From NCBI RefSeq assembly GCF_016862375.1, contig NZ_BOMV01000005.1:186001-250000 (forward strand): a DNA stretch of 64,000 nucleotides. The letters are read 5' to 3'. This DNA comes from Paractinoplanes rishiriensis (lineage in GTDB: Bacteria > Actinomycetota > Actinomycetes > Mycobacteriales > Micromonosporaceae). The notes beneath the pieces were generated by a model. It did no database searches, was not told where the DNA came from, and was given only the letters and a program-made list of their open reading frames with translations. Positions within the stretch are counted from its first letter, which is position 1. Every line of letters begins with the position of its first letter. The position numbers and the translations under genes are program-made. Shown one piece after another: positions 42,256-51,448 of this stretch.

Positions 42256-43770
42256 ATGCGCCGATCCCGGCTCCTCGCCATCTCGGCCGCGGTACTCACC
42301 GCGGTCACCCTCAACCCCCATCCGGCCGCCGCGGCGCCGGGCGACGACTTCGACCTGTCGCCCGGGATGCTGTCCGCGCTGCGCCGCGACCTCCAGCTCG
42401 ACGACCGGCAGATCGCCGCCCGGCTGCGGACCGAGGCGGCCGCGCCGGCGGTGGAGCGGCACCTGAGGACCAGGCTCGGCTCCGCCTTCGCGGGGGCCTG
42501 GATCCCGGCGGGCGGGCAACGACTGACAGTCGCGGTCACCGACCAGTCAAAAGCGGCTGCCGTACGCGCGGCCGGCGCGAACCCGGTGCTCGTCTCGCGC
42601 AGCGCCGCCGACCTGACGGCCGCGCGCACCAGATTGGACCGCAACGCGACCCGGGCCGCCGCGGCCTCGGTCCGCGGCTGGTACGTCGACGAGCCCGGCA
42701 ACCGGGTGGTGGTGCTCGCCGAGCCCGGCGCCGAACCGGCCGCCCGCGCGTTCGCCGAGGCCAGCGGCGCCGGCCCGGTCACCGTGCGGGCCGAGGCCGA
42801 GCAGCCCCGCCCCTACTACGACATCCGCGGCGGCGACCAGTACGTGATCAACGGCCGGACCCTCTGCTCGGTCGGCTTCGCGGTGGCCGGCGGCTTCGTC
42901 AGCGCCGGGCACTGCGGCGGCACCGGCAGCCCCACGCTCGGCTACAACAACGTCAGCCAGGGCACGTTCGCCGGCTCCTCGTTCCCGGGCAACGACTACG
43001 CCTGGGTCCGCACCAACGCCAACTGGACCCCGCAACCGTGGGTCAACAACTACAGCGGCGGCAACGTCGTGGTGGCCGGCTCGGCGGAGGCCGCCATCGG
43101 CAGTTCGATCTGCCGGTCCGGGCGCACCACCGGCTGGCGCTGCGGCACCCTGCTGGGCCGCAACGAGACCATCGTCTACAGCCAGGGCGCGGTCTCCGGG
43201 CTGTCCCGCAGCAACGCGTGCGCCGAGCCGGGCGACTCCGGCGGGGCCTGGATCTCGGGCAACCAGGCGCAGGGCGTCACCTCCGGCGGCAACGGGACCT
43301 GCTCGGCACCCGGCACCATGTGGTTCCAGCCGGTCAACGAGATCCTCGGCGTCTACGGCCTGTCGCTGACCACCAGCGGCGGCGGCGGTTCCGGCGCGCT
43401 GGTCAGCAACTGGAACGGCCGGTGCATCGACGTGCCCAACGGCAACTTCGCGGACGGCGTACCCCTGCAGATGTGGGGTTGCAACGGATCCGCGGCGCAG
43501 CGCTGGACCTTCGTGAACGGCACCCTGCAGACCTCGAACAACAAGTGCATGGACGTGGCCTGGGGCTCGACCGCGAACGGCGCGGTGATCCAGATCGTGA
43601 ACTGCAGCGGCAACCCGGCCCAGCAGTTCGTCCTGTCGGCGGCCGGCGATCTGGTCAACCCGCAGGCCAACAAGTGCATCGACATCCGGGACTGGAACAC
43701 CAACGACGGCGCCGCCCTCCAGCTGTGGGACTGCGCCGGCACCGCCAACCAGAAGTGGCGCCGCGGCTGA
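42256..43770 (+). CDS. Secreted S1 (alpha-lytic/streptogrisin-like) protease with ricin-type CBM13
   Basis: 504 aa from the ATG at 42256, after GGAAGGAC. Signal peptide (about 1-27), pro-region (about 28-190, with the LSPGMLSALRRDLQLDDRQI and FAGAWI segments typical of streptogrisin propeptides), then the protease domain: GFVSAGHCGG (His), NDYAWVRT (Asp) and CAEPGDSGGAWISG (Ser). A Gly-rich linker and a C-terminal ricin-B-lectin domain (about 375-504) follow, with QxW motifs such as AAQRWTF and NQKWRRG. The lectin domain probably targets the enzyme to polysaccharide, for example on cell walls. Paired with a paralogue lacking the lectin. Confidence 0.93.
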   Translation: MRRSRLLAISAAVLTAVTLNPHPAAAAPGDDFDLSPGMLSALRRDLQLDDRQIAARLRTEAAAPAVERHLRTRLGSAFAGAWIPAGGQRLTVAVTDQSKAAAVRAAGANPVLVSRSAADLTAARTRLDRNATRAAAASVRGWYVDEPGNRVVVLAEPGAEPAARAFAEASGAGPVTVRAEAEQPRPYYDIRGGDQYVINGRTLCSVGFAVAGGFVSAGHCGGTGSPTLGYNNVSQGTFAGSSFPGNDYAWVRTNANWTPQPWVNNYSGGNVVVAGSAEAAIGSSICRSGRTTGWRCGTLLGRNETIVYSQGAVSGLSRSNACAEPGDSGGAWISGNQAQGVTSGGNGTCSAPGTMWFQPVNEILGVYGLSLTTSGGGGSGALVSNWNGRCIDVPNGNFADGVPLQMWGCNGSAAQRWTFVNGTLQTSNNKCMDVAWGSTANGAVIQIVNCSGNPAQQFVLSAAGDLVNPQANKCIDIRDWNTNDGAALQLWDCAGTANQKWRRG

Positions 43771-43791
43771 CCGTCACGCTCCGCACCCACG

Positions 43792-43822
43792 CCGGGCCGT
43801 CCTGTCGATCAGGGCGGCCCGG
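43792..43822 (+). terminator. Terminator after protease 1
   Basis: A 13-bp stem (CCGGGCCGTCCTG against CAGGGCGGCCCGG, one G-U pair in RNA) with a 5-nt loop, 21 bp after the stop and followed by a T/A-rich CACTTTATATTT. It isolates the two protease genes from each other. Confidence 0.85.
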
Positions 43823-43842
43823 CACTTTATATTTCCGTGATA

Positions 43843-43880
43843 TTTCTTGACGGGGTCGGGAAGCATAGACAGACTCCGAT
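43843..43880 (+). promoter_or_regulatory. Promoter region of protease 2
   Basis: TTTCTTGAC at 43843-43851 and ACTCCGAT at 43873-43880, 21 bp apart, mirror the elements before protease 1. The GAGAGCGCTCTC palindrome is not conserved; the equivalent position reads AAAGGTGCTTT. Confidence 0.5.
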
Positions 43881-43934
43881 AAAAGGTGCTTTCCGCCAGT
43901 GCGCCGATCCCCATCCCCCAACGGAAGCCCCACG

Positions 43935-45065
43935 ATGTTCACCACTCGACTTCTTGCCATTACCGCCGTCGCCGCCGCGGCCGTCACGGTCGTCACGCTG
44001 AGTGCTCTGCCCAGCGGCGCGGAACCCGTCCCCGAGGTTCCGGACGGCATGATCGCGGCCATGAAGCGCGATCTGAATCTCGACGACGACCAGATCGCCA
44101 CCCGGCTGCGGACCGAGGCCACTGCCGCCGCCACCGGGCAGCGTCTGCGCGCCCGGCTCGGCTCCGCCTTCGCCGGCGCCTGGATCCCCACGGGTGCTGC
44201 GAAACTCACGGTCGCGGTCACCACCGACTCCGCGGCTGAGGCGGTACGCGCCGAGGGCGCCACCCCGGCCGTCGTGCCCCGCAGCGGTGCCGACCTGGCC
44301 GCCTCGCGCGCCAAACTCGATCGGAACGCGTCCCGCGCGGCCGGTGCCGACGTGCACGGCTGGTATGTGGACGTGCCCGGCAACCGCGTGGTGGTCCTGG
44401 CCGAGCCCGGCGCCGTGGCGGATGCCGAGGCCTTCGCCGCGGCTGCCGACGCCGGCCCGGTGACCGTGCTGCCGTCGGCCGGACGGCCCCGCCCGCTGGC
44501 CGACATCCGCGGCGGCGACCAGTACGCCACCAGCGGCAACCTGCTCTGCTCGGTCGGCTTCGCGGTGACCGGCGGCTTCGTCACGGCCGGGCACTGCGGC
44601 GACCCGGGCATCACCACGGTCGGCGCCGACAACCTGAGCCAGGGCACGTTCCAGGGCTCCTCGTTCCCGGCCGACGACTACGGCTGGGTCAGCACCAACC
44701 CCGGCTGGGTGTCGCAGCCCTGGGTCAACGACTACGCCGGCGGCAACGTGCTGGTGCGCGGGTCCACCGAGGCGGCGATCGGCAGCGCGGTGTGCCGCTC
44801 CGGCCGCACCACCGGCTGGCACTGCGGCACGCTGCTCGGCGTCGACGAGACGATCGTGTACTCGGACGGCGCCGTCTCGGGCCTGTCCCGCAGCGACGCC
44901 TGCGCCGAGCCGGGCGACTCCGGCGGCTCGTGGCTCGCCGGCGACCAGGCCCAGGGCGTGACCTCGGGCGGCACCGGCAACTGCACGGACGGCGGGATCA
45001 TGTGGTTCCAGCCGGTCAACGAGATCCTCGAGGTCTACGGCCTGACGCTGACCGTCAGCCCGTGA
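43935..45065 (+). CDS. Secreted S1 (streptogrisin-like) protease, no binding module
   Basis: 376 aa from the ATG at 43935, after GGAAG at 7 bp; a GTG at 43899 lies too far upstream. Signal peptide (MFTTRLLAITAVAAAAVTVV), pro-region with MKRDLNLDDDQIATRLR, and a protease domain with GFVTAGHCGD (His), DDYGWV (Asp) and CAEPGDSGGSW (Ser). It ends right after the protease core (EVYGLTLTVSP). It is clearly a paralogue of the preceding gene across pro-region and catalytic domain, so a tandem duplication was followed by loss or gain of the CBM13. Confidence 0.93.
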   Translation: MFTTRLLAITAVAAAAVTVVTLSALPSGAEPVPEVPDGMIAAMKRDLNLDDDQIATRLRTEATAAATGQRLRARLGSAFAGAWIPTGAAKLTVAVTTDSAAEAVRAEGATPAVVPRSGADLAASRAKLDRNASRAAGADVHGWYVDVPGNRVVVLAEPGAVADAEAFAAAADAGPVTVLPSAGRPRPLADIRGGDQYATSGNLLCSVGFAVTGGFVTAGHCGDPGITTVGADNLSQGTFQGSSFPADDYGWVSTNPGWVSQPWVNDYAGGNVLVRGSTEAAIGSAVCRSGRTTGWHCGTLLGVDETIVYSDGAVSGLSRSDACAEPGDSGGSWLAGDQAQGVTSGGTGNCTDGGIMWFQPVNEILEVYGLTLTVSP

Positions 45066-45345
45066 GGGCACCGGCGCATCGCCGGGCTGCTCCAAGGATC
45101 AAGGAAGTCCCGACGACTTCTGGAGGCAGCCCGACGGTGCGCCGCAAACGAACGCCTTCCTGACCGTCGTCGCCGTGGTGGCGGCCGCGGCGACGACCTG
45201 GATCGCCCTGCCCCCACCTCGGCCGCGCCAGGCCGACATCATCATGACCCCCGTTCTGACCTTTCCCGGGCGGCTTTACGGGGAGGCCCACATCGCCACC
45301 GTTCGATACAGTCACCGCCAGTTTCACGAACGGGGACCCCAAGCG
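45066..45345. other. Intergenic region with a possible broken exported-protein start
   Basis: A ribosome-binding-like GGAGG (45122-45126) precedes GTG at 45137, which codes VRRKRTPS and then stops. One base shift would continue into a hydrophobic signal-peptide-like run (FLTVVAVVAAAATTWIAL) in the frame of the next gene. A 10-bp-stem hairpin (GTCGTCGCCG at 45166-45175 with its complement at 45188-45197) sits inside this run and might act as a terminator for protease 2. Confidence 0.4.
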
Positions 45346-46278
45346 ATGACGAACGAACCGGTGCCGCAGCCGCCCGACCAGCAGCCGCACCAGCACCAGC
45401 AGCCGCACCAGCACCAGCAGCCGCCCCAGTACCAGCAGCCGCCCCAGCACCCGCCGGCGCCCTATGGGCCGCCGGGCCCACCGCCCTACCCCTCGGCCTA
45501 CCCGCCGCCGCAGCCGCCCCCGCCGGACTGGGCCGCCCAGCCCAAGCGCTCCCGCCTGCCGTGGATCATCGCGCTCGCCGTGGTGCTGCCGGTCGTGCTG
45601 GCCGGCGCCTTCTGCGCCTGGGGCCTGGTGCGGATCGACCAGATGCAGGCCGAACGCGCCCGGGCCGTGCCGGCGGACCGGGTCGTACCGCCCCTGTTCC
45701 GCGACGAGACGGCCGAGCCCGCGCCCACCGAGGCCGAGGAGTCGGCCGAGCCGGAGCCGGCCGGGCCGCGGGCCAGCACCTACCCGGTCCGCGAGCACGA
45801 CGACCTGAGCCGGGTCTGCGAGGGCTGGTACTACCCGCAGTCGCCGAAGTTCGCCGGCAAGGCGCCGCACCAGATCTCGGTCGGCCAGATCACCACCGTG
45901 GTCGCCAAGAACCGGTACGTGAAGAGTTCGGTGAGCGTGCCCGACCTGCGCGAGTCGACCTGGCGGGCCTGGATGCCGACCGACCCGGCCAAGACCCAGC
46001 TGATCGGCTGCGTCGACCTGGAGCGCACCGGCAGCAAGCTCAAGACGTGCAAGTTCGACGACCCGGAACCGGACACTGTGCCGATGAAGCAGGGTTTCTA
46101 CCACGTACGGCTCTTTGAGGTCGCGACCGGCAAAAAGCTGGTCGACAAAAAGGTGACCGGCGAAAACGAACGCTGCCCGTCGATGGTTTTCATGATCGGC
46201 GACGACGCTCTCTACAGCGAGGTCGACGACCGCCAGCTGTACGAACTGTTCCGCACGTACGTGATGAAGAAACAGTGA
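45346..46278 (+). CDS. Single-pass membrane protein with Pro/Gln/His-rich N-terminus
   Basis: 310 aa from the ATG at 45346. The first 65 residues are low-complexity Pro, Gln and His (QQPHQHQQP repeats). One membrane helix spans about 72-95. A short acidic stalk follows, then an extracellular domain of about 180 residues containing four Cys that could form two disulfides. N-in/C-out topology is expected. I recognise no family; proteins of this build are common in actinomycetes. The longer frame open upstream is treated as non-coding. Confidence 0.75.
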   Translation: MTNEPVPQPPDQQPHQHQQPHQHQQPPQYQQPPQHPPAPYGPPGPPPYPSAYPPPQPPPPDWAAQPKRSRLPWIIALAVVLPVVLAGAFCAWGLVRIDQMQAERARAVPADRVVPPLFRDETAEPAPTEAEESAEPEPAGPRASTYPVREHDDLSRVCEGWYYPQSPKFAGKAPHQISVGQITTVVAKNRYVKSSVSVPDLRESTWRAWMPTDPAKTQLIGCVDLERTGSKLKTCKFDDPEPDTVPMKQGFYHVRLFEVATGKKLVDKKVTGENERCPSMVFMIGDDALYSEVDDRQLYELFRTYVMKKQ

Positions 46279-46338
46279 CCACAATTACCAATTACGGATA
46301 GCCGGAAGAAGGGCAGCGCCGGCGGTCTTGTGCTGATC

Positions 46339-47625
46339 ATGGCCGCGACTGTGACCTCGAAGCATCCGCCTGCCCCCGCCGGGCTCTCGCCGGGTGACCT
46401 GCTGCCGGCGGGCCGCCGTTTCCGGCTGGTGCTCGTGCTGGGCTTCCTCGCCGCGCTCGGGCCGCTCACCATCGACATGTACCTGCCGGCGCTGCCCGCC
46501 ATCACCGGCGACCTCGGCGCCACCGCGGCGGCCGTCCAGCTGACCCTCACCGGCACGCTGGCCGGCCTCGCGGCGGGCCAGTTGCTGATCGGCCCGCTCT
46601 CGGACGCGGTCGGCCGGCGGCTCCCGCTGCTGGCCGGCATCGGCGTACACATCTTGGCCTCGCTGCTCTGCGCCATCGCGCCCAACCTGGCGATCCTCGG
46701 CACCCTGCGGGTCTTGCAGGGCGCCGGCGCGGCGGCCGCCTCGGTGGTCGCCATGGCCGTGATCCGCGACCTCTACACCGGGCTGCCCGCGGCCCGGCTG
46801 CTGTCCCGGCTGATGCTGGTGGTCGGGGTGGCGCCGATCCTGGCGCCGACCGTCGGCGGCCTGGTGCTGCGCTGGTCCGACTGGCGCGGCGTGTTCCTGG
46901 TGCTCACCGGGGTCGGCCTGGCGCTGCTGGCGGCCGCCGCGTTCGCGCTGCCCGAGACGCTGCCGCCGAACCGGCGCCGGCACGGCGGGGCGCTCGGTCC
47001 GATCCGCGACTACGGGCGGCTGCTCGGCGACCGGGTCTACCTGGGCTCGATCCTGGTGGCCGGCCTCGCCGTGGCCGCGCTGATCGCGTACGTGAGCGGG
47101 TCGAGCTTCGTGCTCCAGGACGTCTACGGCCTGGACGAACAGCAGTTCGCGCTGGTCTTCGCGCTCGGCGCGGTCGGCCTGATCGGCGCCACCCAGGTCA
47201 ACGTGCGGCTGCTGCGCCGCTGGTCGCCGCCGCAGATCCTGAGCCGGGCACTGCTCGCCGGGGTGGCCGGCAGCGCGGTCCTGCTGGTCTTCGCGCTCAC
47301 CGGGTTCGGCGGCCTGGCCGGCGTGCTGGTGCCGCTCTGGCTGGTGCTGGCGATGGTCGGCCTGGTCATGCCGAACGCGCCGGCCATCGCGCTGTCCCGG
47401 CACAGCGAGGCGGCCGGCACCGCGGCCGCCATGCTCGGCGCCGTGCAGTTCGGCGTGGGTGCGCTGGCCGCACCGCTGGTCGGCGCGATCGGCACCGGCG
47501 CGGTCGCGATGGCCGTGGTGGTGCTCGGCGGCATGGTGGCCGCCGCGTTGACCCTCTGGCTGGTGGTCCGGCCCCGGCATCTGCCGGTCGAAGGCTTCGA
47601 AACCGCCGTGGCCGTCGCGCACTGA
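46339..47625 (+). CDS. Bcr/CflA-type MFS drug:H+ antiporter
   Basis: 428 aa from the ATG at 46339; an in-frame GTG at 46330 is also possible, and neither has a good ribosome-binding site. The 12-helix layout starts FLAALGPLTIDMYLPALPAI, the Bcr/CflA N-terminal signature with Asp in helix 1. LIGPLSDAVGRRLPLLAG (motif A) and RVLQGAGAAAASVVAMAV (motif C-like) follow. Export of a drug or antibiotic is expected. The next gene starts 15 bp downstream. Confidence 0.9.
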   Translation: MAATVTSKHPPAPAGLSPGDLLPAGRRFRLVLVLGFLAALGPLTIDMYLPALPAITGDLGATAAAVQLTLTGTLAGLAAGQLLIGPLSDAVGRRLPLLAGIGVHILASLLCAIAPNLAILGTLRVLQGAGAAAASVVAMAVIRDLYTGLPAARLLSRLMLVVGVAPILAPTVGGLVLRWSDWRGVFLVLTGVGLALLAAAAFALPETLPPNRRRHGGALGPIRDYGRLLGDRVYLGSILVAGLAVAALIAYVSGSSFVLQDVYGLDEQQFALVFALGAVGLIGATQVNVRLLRRWSPPQILSRALLAGVAGSAVLLVFALTGFGGLAGVLVPLWLVLAMVGLVMPNAPAIALSRHSEAAGTAAAMLGAVQFGVGALAAPLVGAIGTGAVAMAVVVLGGMVAAALTLWLVVRPRHLPVEGFETAVAVAH

Positions 47626-47640
47626 ACGGAAAATGATCAG

Positions 47641-48894
47641 ATGGACAGGGTAAAGACCACGTTCGTGGCCGTGGTCACCGTGGCGGTCGCCTCGGTCGTC
47701 CTCGTCGTCATCAACCGCAGCTCGGCCCCCGACCCGGAGCCCGTGGCCGCCCCGTCGGCCACGACCCCGGCACCGTCCGCCTCGGCCTCGGCTTCCGGGC
47801 CGTGGTGGGTGGGCACCTGGGCGGTGGCGGTGCAGCGCGCCAGCACCACGTTCGAGGACCGGACGCTGCGGCAGATCGTCAGCACCACGATCGGCGGCAC
47901 CAGCGCCCGGTTGCGGCTGGCCAACCAGTTCGGCACCGAGCCGCTGACCGTACGCAACGTGCACGTGGCCCGGTCCACCGGCGGCAGCAACGTCGACACC
48001 CGCACCGACCGGGCGGTCACCTTCGGCGGCACCGGCGAGATCACCATCCCGGCCGGCGGCGCCGCGGTCAGCGATCCGGTGGAGTTCGAGGTCCCGGCGC
48101 TCGGCAACGTCGCGATCAGCTTCCACCTGCCCGGCACCTCGGGCGCGGCCACCATCCACGGCCTGGCCAACCGGGACAACTACGTGGCCGGCGGCGACCA
48201 GGCCGCGGGCGGCTCGCTGTCCGGCGCCCGCAAGGCGGGCAGCTACTACTTCCTGGCCGGCCTGGACGTGGTCAACGACCGGGCGGCGGGCTCGCTGGTG
48301 GCGTTCGGCGCCTCGATCACTGACGGGTACGGGACCACCTTCGGCGCCAACCGGGGCTGGCCGCAGCTGCTGGCCCGCCGGATCGCCGACTCGGGGCGCA
48401 CGGTCGGCGTGCTCAACACCGGGATCAGCGGCAACAAGCTCACCCGGGAGGGCTCCGGCGAGAGCGCGACGACCCGGTTCCAGCGGGACGTGCTGCACCA
48501 GCCCGGGGTGCGCTGGGTGATCATCTCGGACACCGCGCTCAACGACCTCGGCGACCCGGACCCGCCGCCGCCCGCCGAACTGACCGCCGCGCTCCAGCAG
48601 CTGGTCGCCCTGGCGCAGGGCAGCGGCATCACGGTCCTCTGCTCGACGCTCACGCCCTACCAGGGCGCCGGCTACTGGAACGAGTCCGGCGAGCGGGGCC
48701 GGACCGCGTACAACGACTTCGTCCGGAGCCCGGACAGCGGCTGCGACGGCGTGCTCGACCAGGCCGCGATCACCCAGGACCAGGCCACGCCGAGCCGCTT
48801 CGCCGGCACCTACGACTCGGGCGACCATCTGCACCCGAACGAGGCCGGGCTGAAGGCGATCGCCGACGCGGTGGATCTCAGCATCTTCGACTGA
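47641..48894 (+). CDS. SGNH/GDSL-family hydrolase, membrane-anchored or secreted
   Basis: 417 aa. An N-terminal hydrophobic segment (FVAVVTVAVASVVLVVI) and an Ala/Pro/Ser linker precede a beta domain (WVGTWAVAVQRAS). The SGNH core has VAFGASITDGYG (catalytic Ser), NTGISGNKL (Gly, Asn blocks) and SGDHLHPNEAG (Asp and His). Such enzymes deacylate esters, often on polysaccharides. Block III normally has GxND; here it reads SDTALNDLG. The substrate is unknown. Confidence 0.9.
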   Translation: MDRVKTTFVAVVTVAVASVVLVVINRSSAPDPEPVAAPSATTPAPSASASASGPWWVGTWAVAVQRASTTFEDRTLRQIVSTTIGGTSARLRLANQFGTEPLTVRNVHVARSTGGSNVDTRTDRAVTFGGTGEITIPAGGAAVSDPVEFEVPALGNVAISFHLPGTSGAATIHGLANRDNYVAGGDQAAGGSLSGARKAGSYYFLAGLDVVNDRAAGSLVAFGASITDGYGTTFGANRGWPQLLARRIADSGRTVGVLNTGISGNKLTREGSGESATTRFQRDVLHQPGVRWVIISDTALNDLGDPDPPPPAELTAALQQLVALAQGSGITVLCSTLTPYQGAGYWNESGERGRTAYNDFVRSPDSGCDGVLDQAAITQDQATPSRFAGTYDSGDHLHPNEAGLKAIADAVDLSIFD

Positions 48895-48917
48895 CGCCGG
48901 CGATCTAAGCTCGGCCG

Positions 48918-49841
48918 ATGCGCAGCCCCACCCAGCCCGTACTGTCCGAACCGGACATCGCCGCCGCCGTGCGGTCCGGTCTCGGTGCCGAGATCACCGC
49001 GGCCGCCGAGCTGAGCGGCGGCACCTTCGCCGCGGTGTGGCGCGCCACCCTCGCCGACGGCCGGGAGGTGGTGGTCAAGGTCGCGCCGCCGGCCGCGGTT
49101 CCGATGCTCGGGTACGAGCGAGGGCTGATCCCGGCCGAGGCGGAGTACTACTCGCTGGTCCGCGCGCAGTGCCCCGGCGTGCCGGTGCCGGACGTGCTGG
49201 CCGTCTCGGACGACTGGGTGATCACCTCGCTGCTGCCCGGCCGGCCGCTGTCCGCCGGTGACGACTCGCCGCGGGCCCGCACCGAACTGGGCGCCGCCAT
49301 GGCCCGGGTGCACGCCGTCACCGGCACCCGGTTCGGCTACACCGGCGACCGCCCGTCCGGCGACGACTGGCCCGCCGCCCTGGCCGCGATCATCGACTCG
49401 CTGCGCGCCGACGCGGCCGCCTGGGACGTGCCGCTGCCGCCGCTGGACGGCGTGGTGCAGCGCTACCACGACGTGCTGGCCGCGGTGACCCGCCCGGCGC
49501 TGCTGCACTTCGACCTGTGGGACGGCAACGTGCTGGTCGGCCCGGACGGGGCGCTGACCGGGCTGGTGGACGGCGAGCGCTACCTCTACGGCGACCCGCT
49601 GCTCGACCTGGTGTCGCCGGCCATCCTGCGGCGCATCGAGGATCTGCCCGACCACCCGTTCCTGGCCGGCTACCGCCCCGCGGCGTTCGACCCGGCGGCC
49701 CGCATCCGGCTGGCGCTCTACCGGATCCACCTGTACGTGCTGATGATCGCCGAGGGCCCGAGCCGGGGCATCCCGATCGCCGACGGCCGGCACGACTACC
49801 TGACCGGCCTGCTCAATCAGGAACTGGCCGATCTGCCGTGA
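48918..49841 (+). CDS. Aminoglycoside-phosphotransferase-family kinase
   Basis: 307 aa from the ATG at 48918. APH/choline-kinase-type protein kinase-like fold: VVVKVAPPA (ATP-binding Lys), LLHFDLWDGNVLV (catalytic Asp and metal-binding Asn) and LVDGERYLYGDPLLDL, where the DxD-type Asp of the usual IDWE is retained as VDGE. The substrate could be an antibiotic, a sugar or a metabolite; I see no drug-specific motif. The 3' end overlaps the convergent GH13 gene by 29 bp. Confidence 0.85.
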   Translation: MRSPTQPVLSEPDIAAAVRSGLGAEITAAAELSGGTFAAVWRATLADGREVVVKVAPPAAVPMLGYERGLIPAEAEYYSLVRAQCPGVPVPDVLAVSDDWVITSLLPGRPLSAGDDSPRARTELGAAMARVHAVTGTRFGYTGDRPSGDDWPAALAAIIDSLRADAAAWDVPLPPLDGVVQRYHDVLAAVTRPALLHFDLWDGNVLVGPDGALTGLVDGERYLYGDPLLDLVSPAILRRIEDLPDHPFLAGYRPAAFDPAARIRLALYRIHLYVLMIAEGPSRGIPIADGRHDYLTGLLNQELADLP

Positions 49842-51447
49842 GGGCGAAGATGCCGTAGCCGAAGCCGGCCACCTCCAGGCCCCCGGCGGCCGGCGTCACG
49901 CCGGAGGCCAGCAGGGCGGTGGCGCCGGCCGCCTCGGCGGTGGCCACGGTGGCCGGCTCCCGGCGCGGATTGACGACGGCCAGGTGGGACTCGCCGCGGA
50001 CGTACGCGAACGGGTAGCCCTCGTTGATGACGCGCGTCGCCGCCCGGGTCCGCAGGGCGGGCGTGGCCCGCCGCAGGGCGGTCAGCGCGCGGACCAGGTT
50101 GAGCGTCGAGGCCGGGTCGGCGTTCTGAGCGGCCACCGTGGGCCGGTCCGGCGCGGGGTCGACGGGCAGGTACAGCCGGGACGCCTCGGCCGTGGAGAAG
50201 CCCGCGTTGGGTCCGTCGTCCCACTGCATCGGGGTGCGGCATCCGGCTCGGTTGTACGCCGGGTTGCAGACCGATCCCTCCACGTTCGGCAGGCCCGGCA
50301 GGTACCGCATGCCGATTTCGTCGCCGTAGTACAGGCAGGGCACGCTGCCCCAGGTGAACAGGAAGGTCAGCGCCGCGCCGAGCTGCTCGGCGGTCCGCGG
50401 TCCGCAGCAGAGCCGGTCGTAGTCGTGGTCGGCGGTCGACATCACGACCAGCCGCTCCGGATCCCCGGCGCGGGCGGCATCCCAGGCGTCCAGAAAAACG
50501 CGGGTGCTGCCCCGGCCGGCGGCGTCGAAGAACGGCTCACGCGGCTCGTGGAACGGCAGCAGGCCCGCGTAGTGGTTGTCGAACAGGCTGCCGTGTTCGT
50601 CGTGGATGACCAGGAAGAAGTCGGCGTCGAAGGCGGTCGGTCCGCCGGTGCGGGGTTCGGTGCCCTCGGGAATGAGGACCGCGTCCGGGTACGCCCGGTT
50701 GAGCCACTCGCGGAGCTCCCGCCACAACTCCACCGTCGCCGCCAGGCCGTCGGCCACCTGCTCGTCCTTGACCAGCGAGAAGGCCATGTCCACCCGAAAA
50801 CCGGCGACGCCCCGGTCGAGCCAGAAGGCGAGGATGTCCCGCAGCGCCTGCCGGTTGCGACGCGGCCCGGCCGCATCGACCGGATCCCGCCAGGGCTCGT
50901 CCCCGGGCCGGCGCACCCACCCGAAGTTGAGCGCCGGCTGCTCGTCGTAGAAGTTCTTGAGGTAGTAACCCGGGCGCCGGCCTGGTGACCGGACCCAGGC
51001 CGGCGTGCCCGGAACATCGCGACTCCACGCTCGGCCGGGCAGCTCCTCGCACCAGATGTACCGATCGCCGTCCGGGTCCGGCCCGTCGGCAGCCAGCTCC
51101 CGCTGAAACCATTCGTGCTCGATCGAGGTGTGCCCCGCGACCAGGTCGAGAATCACCCGGATGCCGCGTTTCCCCGCCTCGGCGACCAGCTCCACCAGGT
51201 CGTCGTTCGTCCCGTAGCGGGGAGCGATCGCCAAGTAGTCCGAGACGTCATAACCCGCGTCCACGAACGGCGACGCGAAGCACGGGTTGAACCAGATGAC
51301 GTCCGCGCCCAGCGAGGCGATGTGGTCGAGGCGTGAGATCACCCCGCGCAGGTCCCCCACGCCGTCGCCGTCGGAGTCGGCGAACGACTGCGGGTAGATC
51401 TCGTACAGGACGGCGTCGGCAAACCAGTCTCGGCCCATGACCGCCAT
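49813..51447 (-). CDS. GH13 alpha-amylase-family enzyme
   Basis: 544 aa from the ATG at 51447 (another ATG at 51438). N-terminal WFADAVLYEIYPQSFADSDGDG is typical of GH13 glucosidases and trehalose-synthase relatives. Region II GFRVDMAF gives nucleophile Asp220. Region III reads VLIPEGTEP, a departure from the common GEV/GEW, with Glu261 or Glu264 as acid. Region IV is TADHD, Asp342. No signal peptide. It starts 1 bp after the upstream methyltransferase-like gene, so the pair is an operon. Hydrolase or glucosyltransferase activity cannot be separated by eye. Confidence 0.85.
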   Translation of the reverse strand: MAVMGRDWFADAVLYEIYPQSFADSDGDGVGDLRGVISRLDHIASLGADVIWFNPCFASPFVDAGYDVSDYLAIAPRYGTNDDLVELVAEAGKRGIRVILDLVAGHTSIEHEWFQRELAADGPDPDGDRYIWCEELPGRAWSRDVPGTPAWVRSPGRRPGYYLKNFYDEQPALNFGWVRRPGDEPWRDPVDAAGPRRNRQALRDILAFWLDRGVAGFRVDMAFSLVKDEQVADGLAATVELWRELREWLNRAYPDAVLIPEGTEPRTGGPTAFDADFFLVIHDEHGSLFDNHYAGLLPFHEPREPFFDAAGRGSTRVFLDAWDAARAGDPERLVVMSTADHDYDRLCCGPRTAEQLGAALTFLFTWGSVPCLYYGDEIGMRYLPGLPNVEGSVCNPAYNRAGCRTPMQWDDGPNAGFSTAEASRLYLPVDPAPDRPTVAAQNADPASTLNLVRALTALRRATPALRTRAATRVINEGYPFAYVRGESHLAVVNPRREPATVATAEAAGATALLASGVTPAAGGLEVAGFGYGIFALTADRPVPD

Positions 51448-51448
51448 G

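Noticed and set aside
46285..48834. 849-aa open frame on the minus strand across the MFS and SGNH genes
   Set aside because: Spans two well-supported plus-strand genes, is rich in Arg/Gly/His/Gln and has no domain.
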